From: JAHEGP01 sp963751595
GTDB taxonomy: Bacteria; Pseudomonadota; Gammaproteobacteria; Pseudomonadales; JAHEGP01
Assembly (NCBI GenBank): GCA_963751595.1
Contig: CAVVVC010000008.1
Coordinates: 124,001 to 188,000 of the forward strand
Length of the DNA stretch: 64,000 nt
Reading direction: 5' to 3'
Under the pieces are notes generated by a model that searched no databases, was not told where the DNA came from, and worked only from the letters and a program-made list of their open reading frames with translations. The position numbers and the translations under genes were made by a program. This document shows, in pieces, positions 44,399-52,733 of the stretch (the stretch's first letter is position 1; each line of letters opens with the position of its first letter).

Positions 44399-45631
44399 AT
44401 GGCACAGACCTTCACTTTGATTCCGCGGCCAGAGGGAGCCACGACAGTCCTGCAGCTATGCCATGGATACGGCCAGCCCTTTCTGGACGTCGCCCGGCAA
44501 ACCGTCAGCCTGTTCGCCGGCACCAGGATCGTTGTCACCACGGTATACCTGACCGGCGGGGCGGATGCGCTGGTGGCGGAAGCCAACGGCGGCGACGAGG
44601 TTATTTTTCTCGAATTCAGTTCGCGCCAGATCCGTGGCCTCAAGCGTGCGGCCATCGCTGCGGTCACCGAAATATGCCGGCAGCGTGATATCCACTTTGC
44701 CATCGCCCATCGTTACAAACCGCTTTTTGTCGCCAGCCATGTGCCGGGCCTGTTCGTGGTCGGGGTGCATCATGCCTTTGGTGATTACCAGCGCTACATG
44801 CGCCGCTGGTATGTCAACCGTCGGCGGGAGAACCTGGCCCTGCTGGCGGTCTCCGATGCGGTGCGAGATGACGTCCGCGCAAGCCTGTCGAAGTGGCCAC
44901 ACCCGAGTATCCGCACACTCTATAACCGGGTCGATGTCGAAGCGCTGCAGGCTGCCTTGCTGCCCCGGGAGCAGGCCCGGGAACAACTCGGGCTTGCCGA
45001 CGATAGCTTCGTGTTCAGTAATGTCGGCCGCCTTCACCCCGACAAGGACCAGAAGACCCTGATCGCGGCGTTTGCGACAGTGGCTGACCAATTGGAGAAA
45101 GCTCAGTTGCTGATAATCGGCAGTGGCCGGCTCCAGCAGGAACTGCAGCAGCAGATCGACCAACTGGGCCTGCAACATCGAGTACGACTCACCGGTCCGA
45201 TACCCGAGGCAGCCCGATTATTCAGGGCTTTCGATGCTTTCATCCTGAGCTCCGACCACGAGCCGTTTGGTATGGTGTTGCTGGAGGCAATGGCTGCTTC
45301 GGTGCCCATCGCGGCCAGCGATTGCGGCGGTGCCAGTGAAGTCGTGGGCGATAGTGGAATGCTCTTCCCTCTGGGGGACACCGCGGCCCTCGCTGACTGC
45401 ATGCGGCGCCTCTACAGTCTCGATGGCGCCTCCCGTAGCGCGCTGGCAAGGCTGATGCAGGAGCGCCTGCAGGGCCTGTTCTCGCTACAGGCCGGGGCCG
45501 AGACATTCTGGGGCTTTTCTTTCGTGAAAAGCAGGCTGGGGGTTTGCAAAGATCGCGGCCCTGGCAAGGATTCAGGCGCGACAGCGCAGGCCGCCATTCA
45601 CTCAGCGAATGGCGGTGCGTCACGCCCATGA
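44399..45631 (+). CDS. GT4 glycosyltransferase of the LPS core
   Basis: A 410-residue GT-B family 4 enzyme. The acceptor domain includes FVVGVHHAFGDYQRYMRRWY; the donor domain has NVGRLHPDKDQKTLIAAFA and SSDHEPFGMVLLEAMAASVP (E-x7-E). It resembles core glycosyltransferases found next to waaP in Pseudomonas, but linkage and sugar cannot be told. The last 35 residues after the donor domain are low-complexity and basic/Gly-rich. It overlaps the following gene by four bases (ATGA). Confidence 0.88.
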   Translation: MAQTFTLIPRPEGATTVLQLCHGYGQPFLDVARQTVSLFAGTRIVVTTVYLTGGADALVAEANGGDEVIFLEFSSRQIRGLKRAAIAAVTEICRQRDIHFAIAHRYKPLFVASHVPGLFVVGVHHAFGDYQRYMRRWYVNRRRENLALLAVSDAVRDDVRASLSKWPHPSIRTLYNRVDVEALQAALLPREQAREQLGLADDSFVFSNVGRLHPDKDQKTLIAAFATVADQLEKAQLLIIGSGRLQQELQQQIDQLGLQHRVRLTGPIPEAARLFRAFDAFILSSDHEPFGMVLLEAMAASVPIAASDCGGASEVVGDSGMLFPLGDTAALADCMRRLYSLDGASRSALARLMQERLQGLFSLQAGAETFWGFSFVKSRLGVCKDRGPGKDSGATAQAAIHSANGGASRP

Positions 45632-46524
45632 CAGCACCCCGCATCGTCGTGTTGATACCCTATTTTGGCCAATGGCCTTTCTGGATGGATTTCTACCTCG
45701 AGTCGATGCGCTGGAATTCGACCATCCACTGGCGTTTTTACACCGACTGCGGTGAGCCCCAAAACGCTCCCGCCAACGCCAGTTTCATACATTGCTCCTT
45801 CGGTGACTACCAGCAGCGTGTGAGTGAAGCCCTCGGGATCGATTTCAAGCCCGCAGGGCCTTACAAGCTGTGTGATATCAAGCCCGCTTACGGCTATATT
45901 CACGCTGCAGAAATCGTCGACTACGACTACTGGGCCTTCGGTGATATCGACGTCATTTACGGCGATATCATGGGGTTCATCACCCCGGATATGTTGCGCC
46001 ATAGCCTGATTTCCTTCCACAAGCGTCGGGTGAGTGGCCATTTCACCCTGCTGGCCAATACCGCCTTCGCGCGGGAAGCTTTTATGCAGGAGCCGAGCTG
46101 GCGCAGCGTATTCGAACAACCCGAGCACACCGCCTTCGACGAGAAGAGCTTCGGCGAGCTGTTTATGCGCCACAAGGACTGGCCTGACTGGTTGCGGCGA
46201 ATGGTTTACCGGCGCAATCCCTATATGCGCTCGGCCAGCTTCAATGAAGCGTACAGTACCAGCTTTGGTCGGGTAGTCTGGGAGGACGGTAGCCGCGACT
46301 ATCCCCAGCGCTGGTTTTGGCGCGACGGCCAGCTTGCCTGCGACAGGGTAACCGAGCGACACTTTCCCTATCTGCATTTCCTCGCCTGGAAGAAACTCTG
46401 GGACCGGCGCCCGAACAGTGAACTGATTCACGGTGACAGGGCGCGTCTTGCCGATGGCTTTGAAATCAGCGAGTCGGGTTTTACCGTGCCGCCGACGCCG
46501 GGAGTCTCCTCAGGCCGGCGTTAA
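45628..46524 (+). CDS. GT-A-like DUF6625-type protein of the LPS core locus
   Basis: 298 residues from ATG 45628, which overlaps the previous stop. It begins PRIVVLIPYFGQWPFWMDFY, like a nucleotide-sugar Rossmann start, and contains WAFGDIDVIYGDI, a DxD-type metal motif, then WEDGSRDYPQRWFWRDGQL. These features suggest a GT-A glycosyltransferase of the DUF6625 group seen in polysaccharide loci. Substrate is unknown. Its last 15 bases overlap the convergent kinase gene. Confidence 0.75.
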   Translation: MTAPRIVVLIPYFGQWPFWMDFYLESMRWNSTIHWRFYTDCGEPQNAPANASFIHCSFGDYQQRVSEALGIDFKPAGPYKLCDIKPAYGYIHAAEIVDYDYWAFGDIDVIYGDIMGFITPDMLRHSLISFHKRRVSGHFTLLANTAFAREAFMQEPSWRSVFEQPEHTAFDEKSFGELFMRHKDWPDWLRRMVYRRNPYMRSASFNEAYSTSFGRVVWEDGSRDYPQRWFWRDGQLACDRVTERHFPYLHFLAWKKLWDRRPNSELIHGDRARLADGFEISESGFTVPPTPGVSSGRR

Positions 46525-47229
46525 TCGCGCCAGCCGTTCCAATTCCCGACGCAACCCGGTATCGCCCGTGAATGCCGGCCCGCACTGGCTCAGGTAGCTG
46601 TCCAGCAGTGCTTGTTTGTCGTCCATCGACAGGTAGACGTGATCTTCGTCGGGTCGGAACAGGTGGCGAAAGTTGCGTTTGCGTTGGGACCTGAACAGGG
46701 GGAAAGGCTGTCGTGACAGGTCAGCCATATCGATCAGGCCGAGTTCGCCTTCGGGCATTTTGACCACGTTACCCAGGTGAATAGAGCGAAACAGAATGCC
46801 CATCTGGTGCAAGCTTGCAATGAAACGGCCGGCCTGGCTGTAATCTGCCGCCGTGGTCAGGCCCGCCACGCCCAGTTGGCGGAGGGTTTTGCCGGGGAGC
46901 GGCTGATACAGTACGCCGGTGGCCGGCTCGGTTTCGAGTTTAAAGCAAACCACCTCAGCAACGGTGGGGATGCCGAGCTGTTGCAGCGTCCGGGCATTTT
47001 TTGCAAACCGCAAACTGCGGGGAAACAGGCGCGCACTGGTGAAGGTCTTGCGTGGTCGAAACAGCTTCATGATGCGACCATCAGTGAGACTCATCACCTT
47101 TGGGCCCCGATAATCCTCTTCCAGCACCCTGGCACCTGCTTGCAGGCGCTTGTATTCGGCTTCCGCCATCCTGGTCAGCAAAATGCGGTTACTCCCTCGG
47201 CATTGGAACTCTTTACGCTGGGCAATCAT
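46510..47229 (-). CDS. InaA/toluene-tolerance-type small kinase
   Basis: Up to 239 residues of a kinase-like fold related to WaaP/InaA. VMSLTDGRIMKLFRPRKTF carries a candidate ATP-site lysine; SLHQMGILFRSIHLGNVVKM and LGLIDMADLSRQPF correspond to the catalytic and metal loops, but HRD reads RSIHLGN, so catalysis may differ. Pseudomonas LPS loci contain similar proteins. Internal starts exist: TTG a few codons before, or ATG at 47169 (MAEAEYKRLQAG), may be the true start. It is convergent with the preceding gene. Confidence 0.8.
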   Translation of the reverse strand: MIAQRKEFQCRGSNRILLTRMAEAEYKRLQAGARVLEEDYRGPKVMSLTDGRIMKLFRPRKTFTSARLFPRSLRFAKNARTLQQLGIPTVAEVVCFKLETEPATGVLYQPLPGKTLRQLGVAGLTTAADYSQAGRFIASLHQMGILFRSIHLGNVVKMPEGELGLIDMADLSRQPFPLFRSQRKRNFRHLFRPDEDHVYLSMDDKQALLDSYLSQCGPAFTGDTGLRRELERLARLTPA

Positions 47230-47420
47230 ACCGCGTCCGTGGCAGCTTTGCTGTATACTGCTTTTAGGTTATTTCCCGCTTAATGCTCGCCAACCATCCT
47301 TGCTGTATTGTGATTCCGACCCAGAATCCTGTTGGGCGGATGGCGTTGTAGGCCGGGGCGAGAATCAGGGCGACTAACCAGCGGCAGGTTGCAAAAATCA
47401 TAGTACGGGATGACGAAATC

Positions 47421-47447
47421 AAAAAGCCCCGCAATGTCTGTGGGGCT
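47421..47447 (-). terminator. Hairpin resembling a minus-strand intrinsic terminator
   Basis: AGCCCCGC-loop-GTGGGGCT (47425-47447). Read on the minus strand the stem is followed by TTTTTGATTT, the form of an intrinsic terminator. It lies just before the GT4 gene at 47459, where no minus-strand gene needs terminating, so it would stop antisense transcripts or act as a 5' leader hairpin on the plus strand. Confidence 0.5.
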
Positions 47448-47458
47448 GCAGGAGAAGT

Positions 47459-48781
47459 GTGTTGACCAATCAGGCGGAAGCAAACCCCAGCCGCCCCAGT
47501 GATTGCCAATCGGCAGAGGTAATACCCATCAGCGCGGCGGCTCCCAGGGCTTCCCTGCGCGTGTGTCTGTTGGGTTACCGCAGCGCGCCCTATGGCGGCG
47601 GCCAGGGCATCTACCTCAAGTACCTGAGCAAGGCCCTGGTGGATGCAGGGCACCAGGTTGACGTCATATCGGGCGAGCCCTACCCCCACCTCGATACGCG
47701 AGTCAGGCTCATCAAGCTGCCGGGTATGAATATCTACGAGAAGGGTTTGGGGTCGATTCGACCCCGCCATCTGCGCAAGGTAAGCAACTGGGTCGAGTGG
47801 TTCGGTAAGCTCAGCGGTGGGTTCGCCGAACCGCTGGCGTTCGGGATGCGCGTCGATGACTATCTGAGGCAGCATGGCAGTCGGTACGACCTCGTGCACG
47901 ACAACCAATGCCTGGCTTACGGTATGCTTAACATTCAGCGCCGCCAGGCCCTGGTCACCACAATCCATCACCCCATCACCAGTGACAAGATGATCGCGCT
48001 CAACGCCGCCCGATGGTGGTGGGAAAAGCTTTTGATCCGGCGCTGGTATCACTTTCTGACCATGCAAAAGCGGGTAGCACGGCGGTTGCGCCACGTAGTG
48101 ACCGTGTCGGCACAATCACGAAAAGATATCGCACTGGCATTTGCTATGCCCGAGCACAGTATCCAGCTGGTGTATAACGGTATCGACACTGAAGTTTTTG
48201 CGCCCCTGCCCGATGTCCAGCGGCAGCCGCTAAGACTGATGGCAACCGCCTCCGCCGACGCGCCCCTCAAGGGCGTGCGCTATTTGATTGAGGCCTTCGC
48301 CCGCCTGCTGGAGCAATACCCTGATCTGGAATTGCTGCTGGTCAGCAAACCCAAACCCGGTGGCGACACCGAGCGCCTGATCGCCAGCTTGGGCGTGGGT
48401 CATAAGATCCGCTTTGTCAGCGGCATCTCCACCGAGGCCCTGGTGCGTTACTATGCCGAGGCGACTCTGGTGGTGGTGCCGTCGGTGTACGAGGGTTTTG
48501 GCCTGCCCGCGGGGGAGGCCATGGCTTGCGGGGTGCCGGTCGTGTCCACCACAGGTGGTGCGCTGGCAGAAGTTGTCGGTGATGCCGGCGAGATGGTGCC
48601 GACCCGCAACGCCACCGCGATCGCCGTCGCAGTGGCGCGCTTACTGGAGGACCCGGCGCGACGGGAACGCCTGGGTGCGGCTGGCCGCGAGAGGATTCTG
48701 GAAAAATTCTGCTGGAACGTCTGCGCCCGGGAGATGACCGGCTACTACCAAAGCGTACTCAAGGCTTATGAGAACAGTTGA
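47459..48781 (+). CDS. GT4 glycosyltransferase
   Basis: A 440-residue GT-B family 4 enzyme after a 30-residue disordered N-terminus. The acceptor domain has LLGYRSAPYGGGQGIYLKYL, a Gly-rich loop common in GT4, and VTTIHHPIT; the donor domain has PSVYEGFGLPAGEAMACGVP and TTGGALAEVVGDAG. GGAG lies upstream of GTG 47459 and TTG 47462, either of which may initiate. It overlaps the next methyltransferase gene by 14 bases, and the two with the toroid gene form one unit. Sugar and acceptor are unknown. Confidence 0.88.
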   Translation: MLTNQAEANPSRPSDCQSAEVIPISAAAPRASLRVCLLGYRSAPYGGGQGIYLKYLSKALVDAGHQVDVISGEPYPHLDTRVRLIKLPGMNIYEKGLGSIRPRHLRKVSNWVEWFGKLSGGFAEPLAFGMRVDDYLRQHGSRYDLVHDNQCLAYGMLNIQRRQALVTTIHHPITSDKMIALNAARWWWEKLLIRRWYHFLTMQKRVARRLRHVVTVSAQSRKDIALAFAMPEHSIQLVYNGIDTEVFAPLPDVQRQPLRLMATASADAPLKGVRYLIEAFARLLEQYPDLELLLVSKPKPGGDTERLIASLGVGHKIRFVSGISTEALVRYYAEATLVVVPSVYEGFGLPAGEAMACGVPVVSTTGGALAEVVGDAGEMVPTRNATAIAVAVARLLEDPARRERLGAAGRERILEKFCWNVCAREMTGYYQSVLKAYENS

Positions 48782-49484
48782 TTACACACGGCTCGGTTTA
48801 CAGCCTGGCGACTACGTACTCGATCTTGGCTGCGGTGAGGGCCGCCATGCTATCACGGCGCACATGGATAAAGACGTTCACGTGTTCGGCATCGATTTGA
48901 ATATCGACGATCTGAAAACCGCCGTGGAAAAATTTGCCCCACTGGCACCCCACGCAACCGCTGGGGCGGGTTTCGCACTGTCCTGTGCCAATGCCCTGCA
49001 ATTGCCCTTTGCCGACGATACCTTCGACAAGGTCATTTGCTCTGAAGTGCTTGAGCATATCGATGACTGGCGCGGCGTTCTGGCTGAGATAGAGCGGGTC
49101 TTGAAGCCCGGCGGCGCGTTTTGTGCCAGCGTGCCGCGCACCTGGCCGGAGCAAATCTGTTGGGCTTTCAGTCGTGAATACCACTCCTGTGAGGGGGGGC
49201 ATCTGCGCATCTTCAACGCCAATGAGTTACGTCAGGATATTGAATCCTGCGGTTTTCGCTACTACTACCGGCACTGGGCCCACGCCCTGCACTCGCCGTT
49301 CTGGTGGCTCAAGTGTGCCTTCTGGGAAACCCAGGATAGCAACCCGGTGATAGCGCTTTACCACCGGCTGCTGGTTTGGGACATCATGGACCGACCCTGG
49401 CTCACCCAGACAACCGAAAAAGCGCTCAACCCGATCATGGGGAAGAGTGTGGTCATGTATTTCCTCAAGGAGAAAGCCGCATGA
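48768..49484 (+). CDS. Class I SAM-dependent methyltransferase (UbiE-like)
   Basis: 238 residues with a seven-strand SAM domain. Motif I is YVLDLGCGEGRHAI, motif II HVFGIDLNIDDLK, and the post-motif LPFADDTFDKVICSEVLEHI is followed by EIERVLKPGGAF. It belongs to the Methyltransf_11 group, which methylates many small molecules and sugars. It is sandwiched between a GT4 gene (14-base overlap) and the toroid gene (ATGA overlap), so it probably modifies the same product. Substrate unknown. Confidence 0.87.
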   Translation: MRTVDYTRLGLQPGDYVLDLGCGEGRHAITAHMDKDVHVFGIDLNIDDLKTAVEKFAPLAPHATAGAGFALSCANALQLPFADDTFDKVICSEVLEHIDDWRGVLAEIERVLKPGGAFCASVPRTWPEQICWAFSREYHSCEGGHLRIFNANELRQDIESCGFRYYYRHWAHALHSPFWWLKCAFWETQDSNPVIALYHRLLVWDIMDRPWLTQTTEKALNPIMGKSVVMYFLKEKAA

Positions 49485-50551
49485 GTGGCCTGTACCTTTC
49501 CCAGGGCCTGTTTCCCCGAGAATACCTGCGTCCCACGGTGGATTTTATTGTGCGCAGCCAGGAGGGCTCCGGCGCCATTCCCTGGTTTCATGGCGGGCAC
49601 CTGGACCCCTGGGACCATGTCGAGGCGGCGATGGGCCTGACTATCGGTGGTGAGCACGCCGCGGCGGTACGCGCCTACCGCTGGTTGCAGCGCACCCAGC
49701 TCGATGACGGCAGTTGGTGGGCCGCCTACGTCAAGGGTGAGCCGGAGAATACGGATCGGAGAGAGTCCAATTTTGTCGCCTATATCGCGGCGGGTGTCTG
49801 GCACCACTACCTGGTCACGGGGGATGCAGTTTTTTTACGCTCGATGTGGCCTACCGTGGAGAATGCCATCGAGTTCGTGCTGCGCCTCCAGACCGAGCAC
49901 GGTGACATTCACTGGGCGGTGGAGGCCTGCGGCAAACCGCGGGAGGATGCCCTGGTAACCGGCTGCAGTTCGATCTTCAAGAGTCTCGAGTGCGCCCACA
50001 ACATTGCCGTGAGTGTCGGCCAGCACCGCCCCCACTGGTTGATGGCGCGGGAGGCGCTGGGCAATGCGCTGCGTAACAAGCCCGAGCGCTTCGACCGCTC
50101 CTGGGAGAGCAAAGCGCGCTATTCCATGGATTGGTTTTATCCCGTGCTGTGCGGTGTCTATTCCCCGGGGCCGGCCAGAGCCCGTTTGCAGCGGCGCTGG
50201 GACGAATTTGTCGAGGAGGGGATGGGTGTGCGCTGCACCAGCGATGAGCCCTGGGTAACGGTCGCTGAGTCCTGTGAGCTGACCATGGCGTTGCTGGGAG
50301 CTGGTGATCACCCGCGGGCGGTAACCCTATACAGCTGGTTACATCAATGGCGCCACGACGAGGGCGCCTTCTGGACCGGCTACCAGTTTATCGAAGACAT
50401 CATGTGGCCCGACGAGCGGCCGACCTGGACTTCGGGTGCGATTCTGCTGGCAGCGGATGCCCTTACCGGTCACACCCCGGCCGCCCGCTTGTTTACCGGG
50501 GTCAACCTGTTACCGCCTTTGCAACAGGCCGAGGGTGCAGACCTGCGCTAA
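49481..50551 (+). CDS. Alpha-toroid protein related to prenyltransferase/squalene cyclase fold
   Basis: 356 residues from ATG 49481, overlapping the previous stop. It is all-helical with QW-like repeats VRSQEGSGAIPWF, QLDDGSWWAAY and LQTEHGDIHWAVE, indicating an (alpha/alpha) toroid as in terpene cyclases, prenyltransferase beta subunits and some glycosidases. No DxDD protonation motif or other cyclase active site was seen, so a terpene cyclase role is not supported. WPTVENAIEFVLRLQ recalls glycan-active six-hairpin enzymes. Its gene unit points to polysaccharide or glycolipid metabolism. Its 3' end overlaps the convergent methyltransferase gene by 42 bases. Confidence 0.7.
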   Translation: MSGLYLSQGLFPREYLRPTVDFIVRSQEGSGAIPWFHGGHLDPWDHVEAAMGLTIGGEHAAAVRAYRWLQRTQLDDGSWWAAYVKGEPENTDRRESNFVAYIAAGVWHHYLVTGDAVFLRSMWPTVENAIEFVLRLQTEHGDIHWAVEACGKPREDALVTGCSSIFKSLECAHNIAVSVGQHRPHWLMAREALGNALRNKPERFDRSWESKARYSMDWFYPVLCGVYSPGPARARLQRRWDEFVEEGMGVRCTSDEPWVTVAESCELTMALLGAGDHPRAVTLYSWLHQWRHDEGAFWTGYQFIEDIMWPDERPTWTSGAILLAADALTGHTPAARLFTGVNLLPPLQQAEGADLR

Positions 50552-51160
50552 CGGCTCGAACAGACCCGAGGCCAGCGCCAGTTGGTAGATGGTGTAAGGG
50601 GCCTGGCCCCCTTCTGCAGGGTTGGGAAACAGGTCGTGAATCGCCAGAATGCCGCCGCGGACAATATGTCCACTGAAGCCGCGATAGTCCGCCAGTGCCG
50701 CATCGAGGCTGTGTCCCCCGTCTATGAATACCATACCCAGCGGGGTGCGCCAGTCGCGGGCCACCAGTGCCGACGGTGCAACCAGCGGTACCACGGTGTC
50801 ATCCAGGCCCGCCGCACGAATGTTGCTGCGAAAGGCCCTGAAGCTGTCCATCCGCTTGCTGCTGCTATCGAATAATCCAGGGTCGTGAAACAGTTCGCCG
50901 GGCTGGTGTTCCTCGGAGCCGGCATGATGGTCCAGCGCATACAGGGTCGCCCCGAGGGCCTTACAGGCGAGGCCGAGGTAGATAGTCGATTTACCGCAGT
51001 AACTGCCGATTTCAAGCACCGGACCCAGGCCTGCTGCATCCCTCGCGGCATCGAAGAGAGCCTTGCCTTCATCCTCTGCAAGAAACCCTTTTACCTCATC
51101 GATATCCAGCGGTAGTTCCACTTTGGGTATCCCCCTTCGACCTTCCAGCGCCCGCACCAT
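50510..51160 (-). CDS. Class I SAM-dependent methyltransferase (Methyltransf_24 type)
   Basis: 216 residues if started at ATG 51160; the frame is open 37 codons more. Motif I is GPVLEIGSYCGKSTIYLGLA, then LYALDHHAGSEEHQ, and LGMVFIDGGHSLDAALADYR with ILAIHDLFP, the catechol-O-methyltransferase-like pattern of Methyltransf_24. Such proteins often methylate sugars in glycan loci. It is convergent with the toroid gene (42-base overlap) and divergent from hldE. Substrate unknown. Confidence 0.85.
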   Translation of the reverse strand: MVRALEGRRGIPKVELPLDIDEVKGFLAEDEGKALFDAARDAAGLGPVLEIGSYCGKSTIYLGLACKALGATLYALDHHAGSEEHQPGELFHDPGLFDSSSKRMDSFRAFRSNIRAAGLDDTVVPLVAPSALVARDWRTPLGMVFIDGGHSLDAALADYRGFSGHIVRGGILAIHDLFPNPAEGGQAPYTIYQLALASGLFEPLAQVCTLGLLQRR

Positions 51161-51250
51161 AGCCAATAAGGCTGGCCGGGGCAAACCGGAACTTGTGGTA
51201 TGATGTCCGGCGTCCCGCTGAACCCCAATGAGCCCGGAGCCTGAAGAATC

Positions 51251-52675
51251 ATGCAGTTGAATATGCCTCATTTCGATCGGGCCCAGCTATTGGTGGTGGG
51301 GGATATCATGCTGGATCGCTATTGGTACGGCCCCACCTCAAGGATTTCTCCCGAGGCACCGGTTCCGGTGGTCAAGGTCGCACAAATCGAGGATCGTGCG
51401 GGTGGTGCCGGAAACGTGGCGCTGAATATCGCGGCCCTGGGTGCGGGGGTTTCCCTGGTAGGTATCACCGGCCGTGACGAGGCCGGCTCCGCCCTCGCCG
51501 AGCGCCTGCGAGCGGCCCGGGTCTACTGCGATTTCCTGGTCTCCGATCAGCACCCTACCATCACCAAGTTGAGGGTGATCAGCCGCCAGCAGCAGTTGTT
51601 GCGGCTGGATTTTGAGGATCCGTTCAGTGCCGATGACGCCGCTGCCATGACCGAGCGGGCGCTCGCTATGATTGCGCCGATGGGCGCCATCATCCTGTCA
51701 GATTACGCAAAGGGTGCGCTGCACGACCCCCAGCCCCTGATTCAGCAGGCACGCGAGAACAAGGTGCCGGTATTTGTCGACCCCAAGGGGACCGACTTTT
51801 CACGCTACTGCGGCGCTACGCTGATGACGCCCAATCTGCATGAGTTCGAGGCTGTGGTTGGGCATTGCGAGTCCGAGGCAGAGCTGGTTCGCAGGGGGAG
51901 GCAACTGCTGGCGGATCTGTCGCTGGAAGCGCTGCTGGTGACTCGCGGTGAGCAGGGAATGACCTTGCTTCGACCGGATGCGATTGCGCTGCATCTGCCG
52001 GCAAGGGCGAAAGAAGTGTTCGACGTCACCGGCGCCGGGGACACGGTCATCTCGGTACTGGCGGCGAGTGTTGCCGCCGGTGAGTCCTTTGCCAATAGCG
52101 TGGCCCTGGCTAACCTCGCTGGGGGCATCGTGGTCGGTAAACTCGGAACAGCTACCATCAGTGGCCCGGAGCTGCGTCGCGCGTTGCTCCGCGAGGAGGG
52201 TTCAGAGCGCGGTATCATGAGCGAGGAGCAACTGGTGGTGGCGCTGCAGGACGCCCGGGCACACGGTGAGAAAATCGTTTTCACCAACGGCTGCTTCGAT
52301 ATCATTCATGCCGGCCACGTCGGTTACCTGGAGCAGGCCCGGGCGAGGGGCGATCGCCTGGTGGTGGCGGTCAACAGTGATGAATCGGTCAGCCGCCTGA
52401 AAGGGCCGGGCCGTCCCATCAATCCCCTCGATCGCCGGATGGCGGTATTGGCCGGGCTGGAGGCTGTCGACTGGGTGGTCAGCTTTAACGACAGCACCCC
52501 GGAGCGACTGTTGAGCCTGCTGCAGCCGGATCTCCTGGTGAAGGGCGGGGATTATGGCAAAGAAGAAGTGGTCGGCTGGGAAATCGTAGAATCCTACGGT
52601 GGTGAAGTGGCGGCGCTGGAGTTTCTCGATGACTGTTCGACCACTGCGATCGTCGAGAAAATCAAGCAGCGCTAG
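51251..52675 (+). CDS. hldE: Bifunctional heptose-7-phosphate kinase / heptose-1-phosphate adenylyltransferase
   Basis: A 474-residue HldE. The ribokinase-type N-terminal half has VVGDIMLDRYWYGPTSRISP, the signature GGAGNVALNIAALG and the phosphate loop DVTGAGDTVISVLA. The C-terminal nucleotidyltransferase half begins VFTNGCFDIIHAGHVGYLEQ with H353-A-G-H356. It makes ADP-heptose, the donor for WaaC and WaaF. Length and the two-domain layout match E. coli HldE. msbA, commonly next to hldE in Pseudomonas, is absent here. Confidence 0.97.
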   Translation: MQLNMPHFDRAQLLVVGDIMLDRYWYGPTSRISPEAPVPVVKVAQIEDRAGGAGNVALNIAALGAGVSLVGITGRDEAGSALAERLRAARVYCDFLVSDQHPTITKLRVISRQQQLLRLDFEDPFSADDAAAMTERALAMIAPMGAIILSDYAKGALHDPQPLIQQARENKVPVFVDPKGTDFSRYCGATLMTPNLHEFEAVVGHCESEAELVRRGRQLLADLSLEALLVTRGEQGMTLLRPDAIALHLPARAKEVFDVTGAGDTVISVLAASVAAGESFANSVALANLAGGIVVGKLGTATISGPELRRALLREEGSERGIMSEEQLVVALQDARAHGEKIVFTNGCFDIIHAGHVGYLEQARARGDRLVVAVNSDESVSRLKGPGRPINPLDRRMAVLAGLEAVDWVVSFNDSTPERLLSLLQPDLLVKGGDYGKEEVVGWEIVESYGGEVAALEFLDDCSTTAIVEKIKQR

Positions 52676-52733
52676 GGCCAGGGCCGATGCCGAATCTCGC
52701 ACCTGCCATCACGCCAATCTGCGGGCAGGTTGA

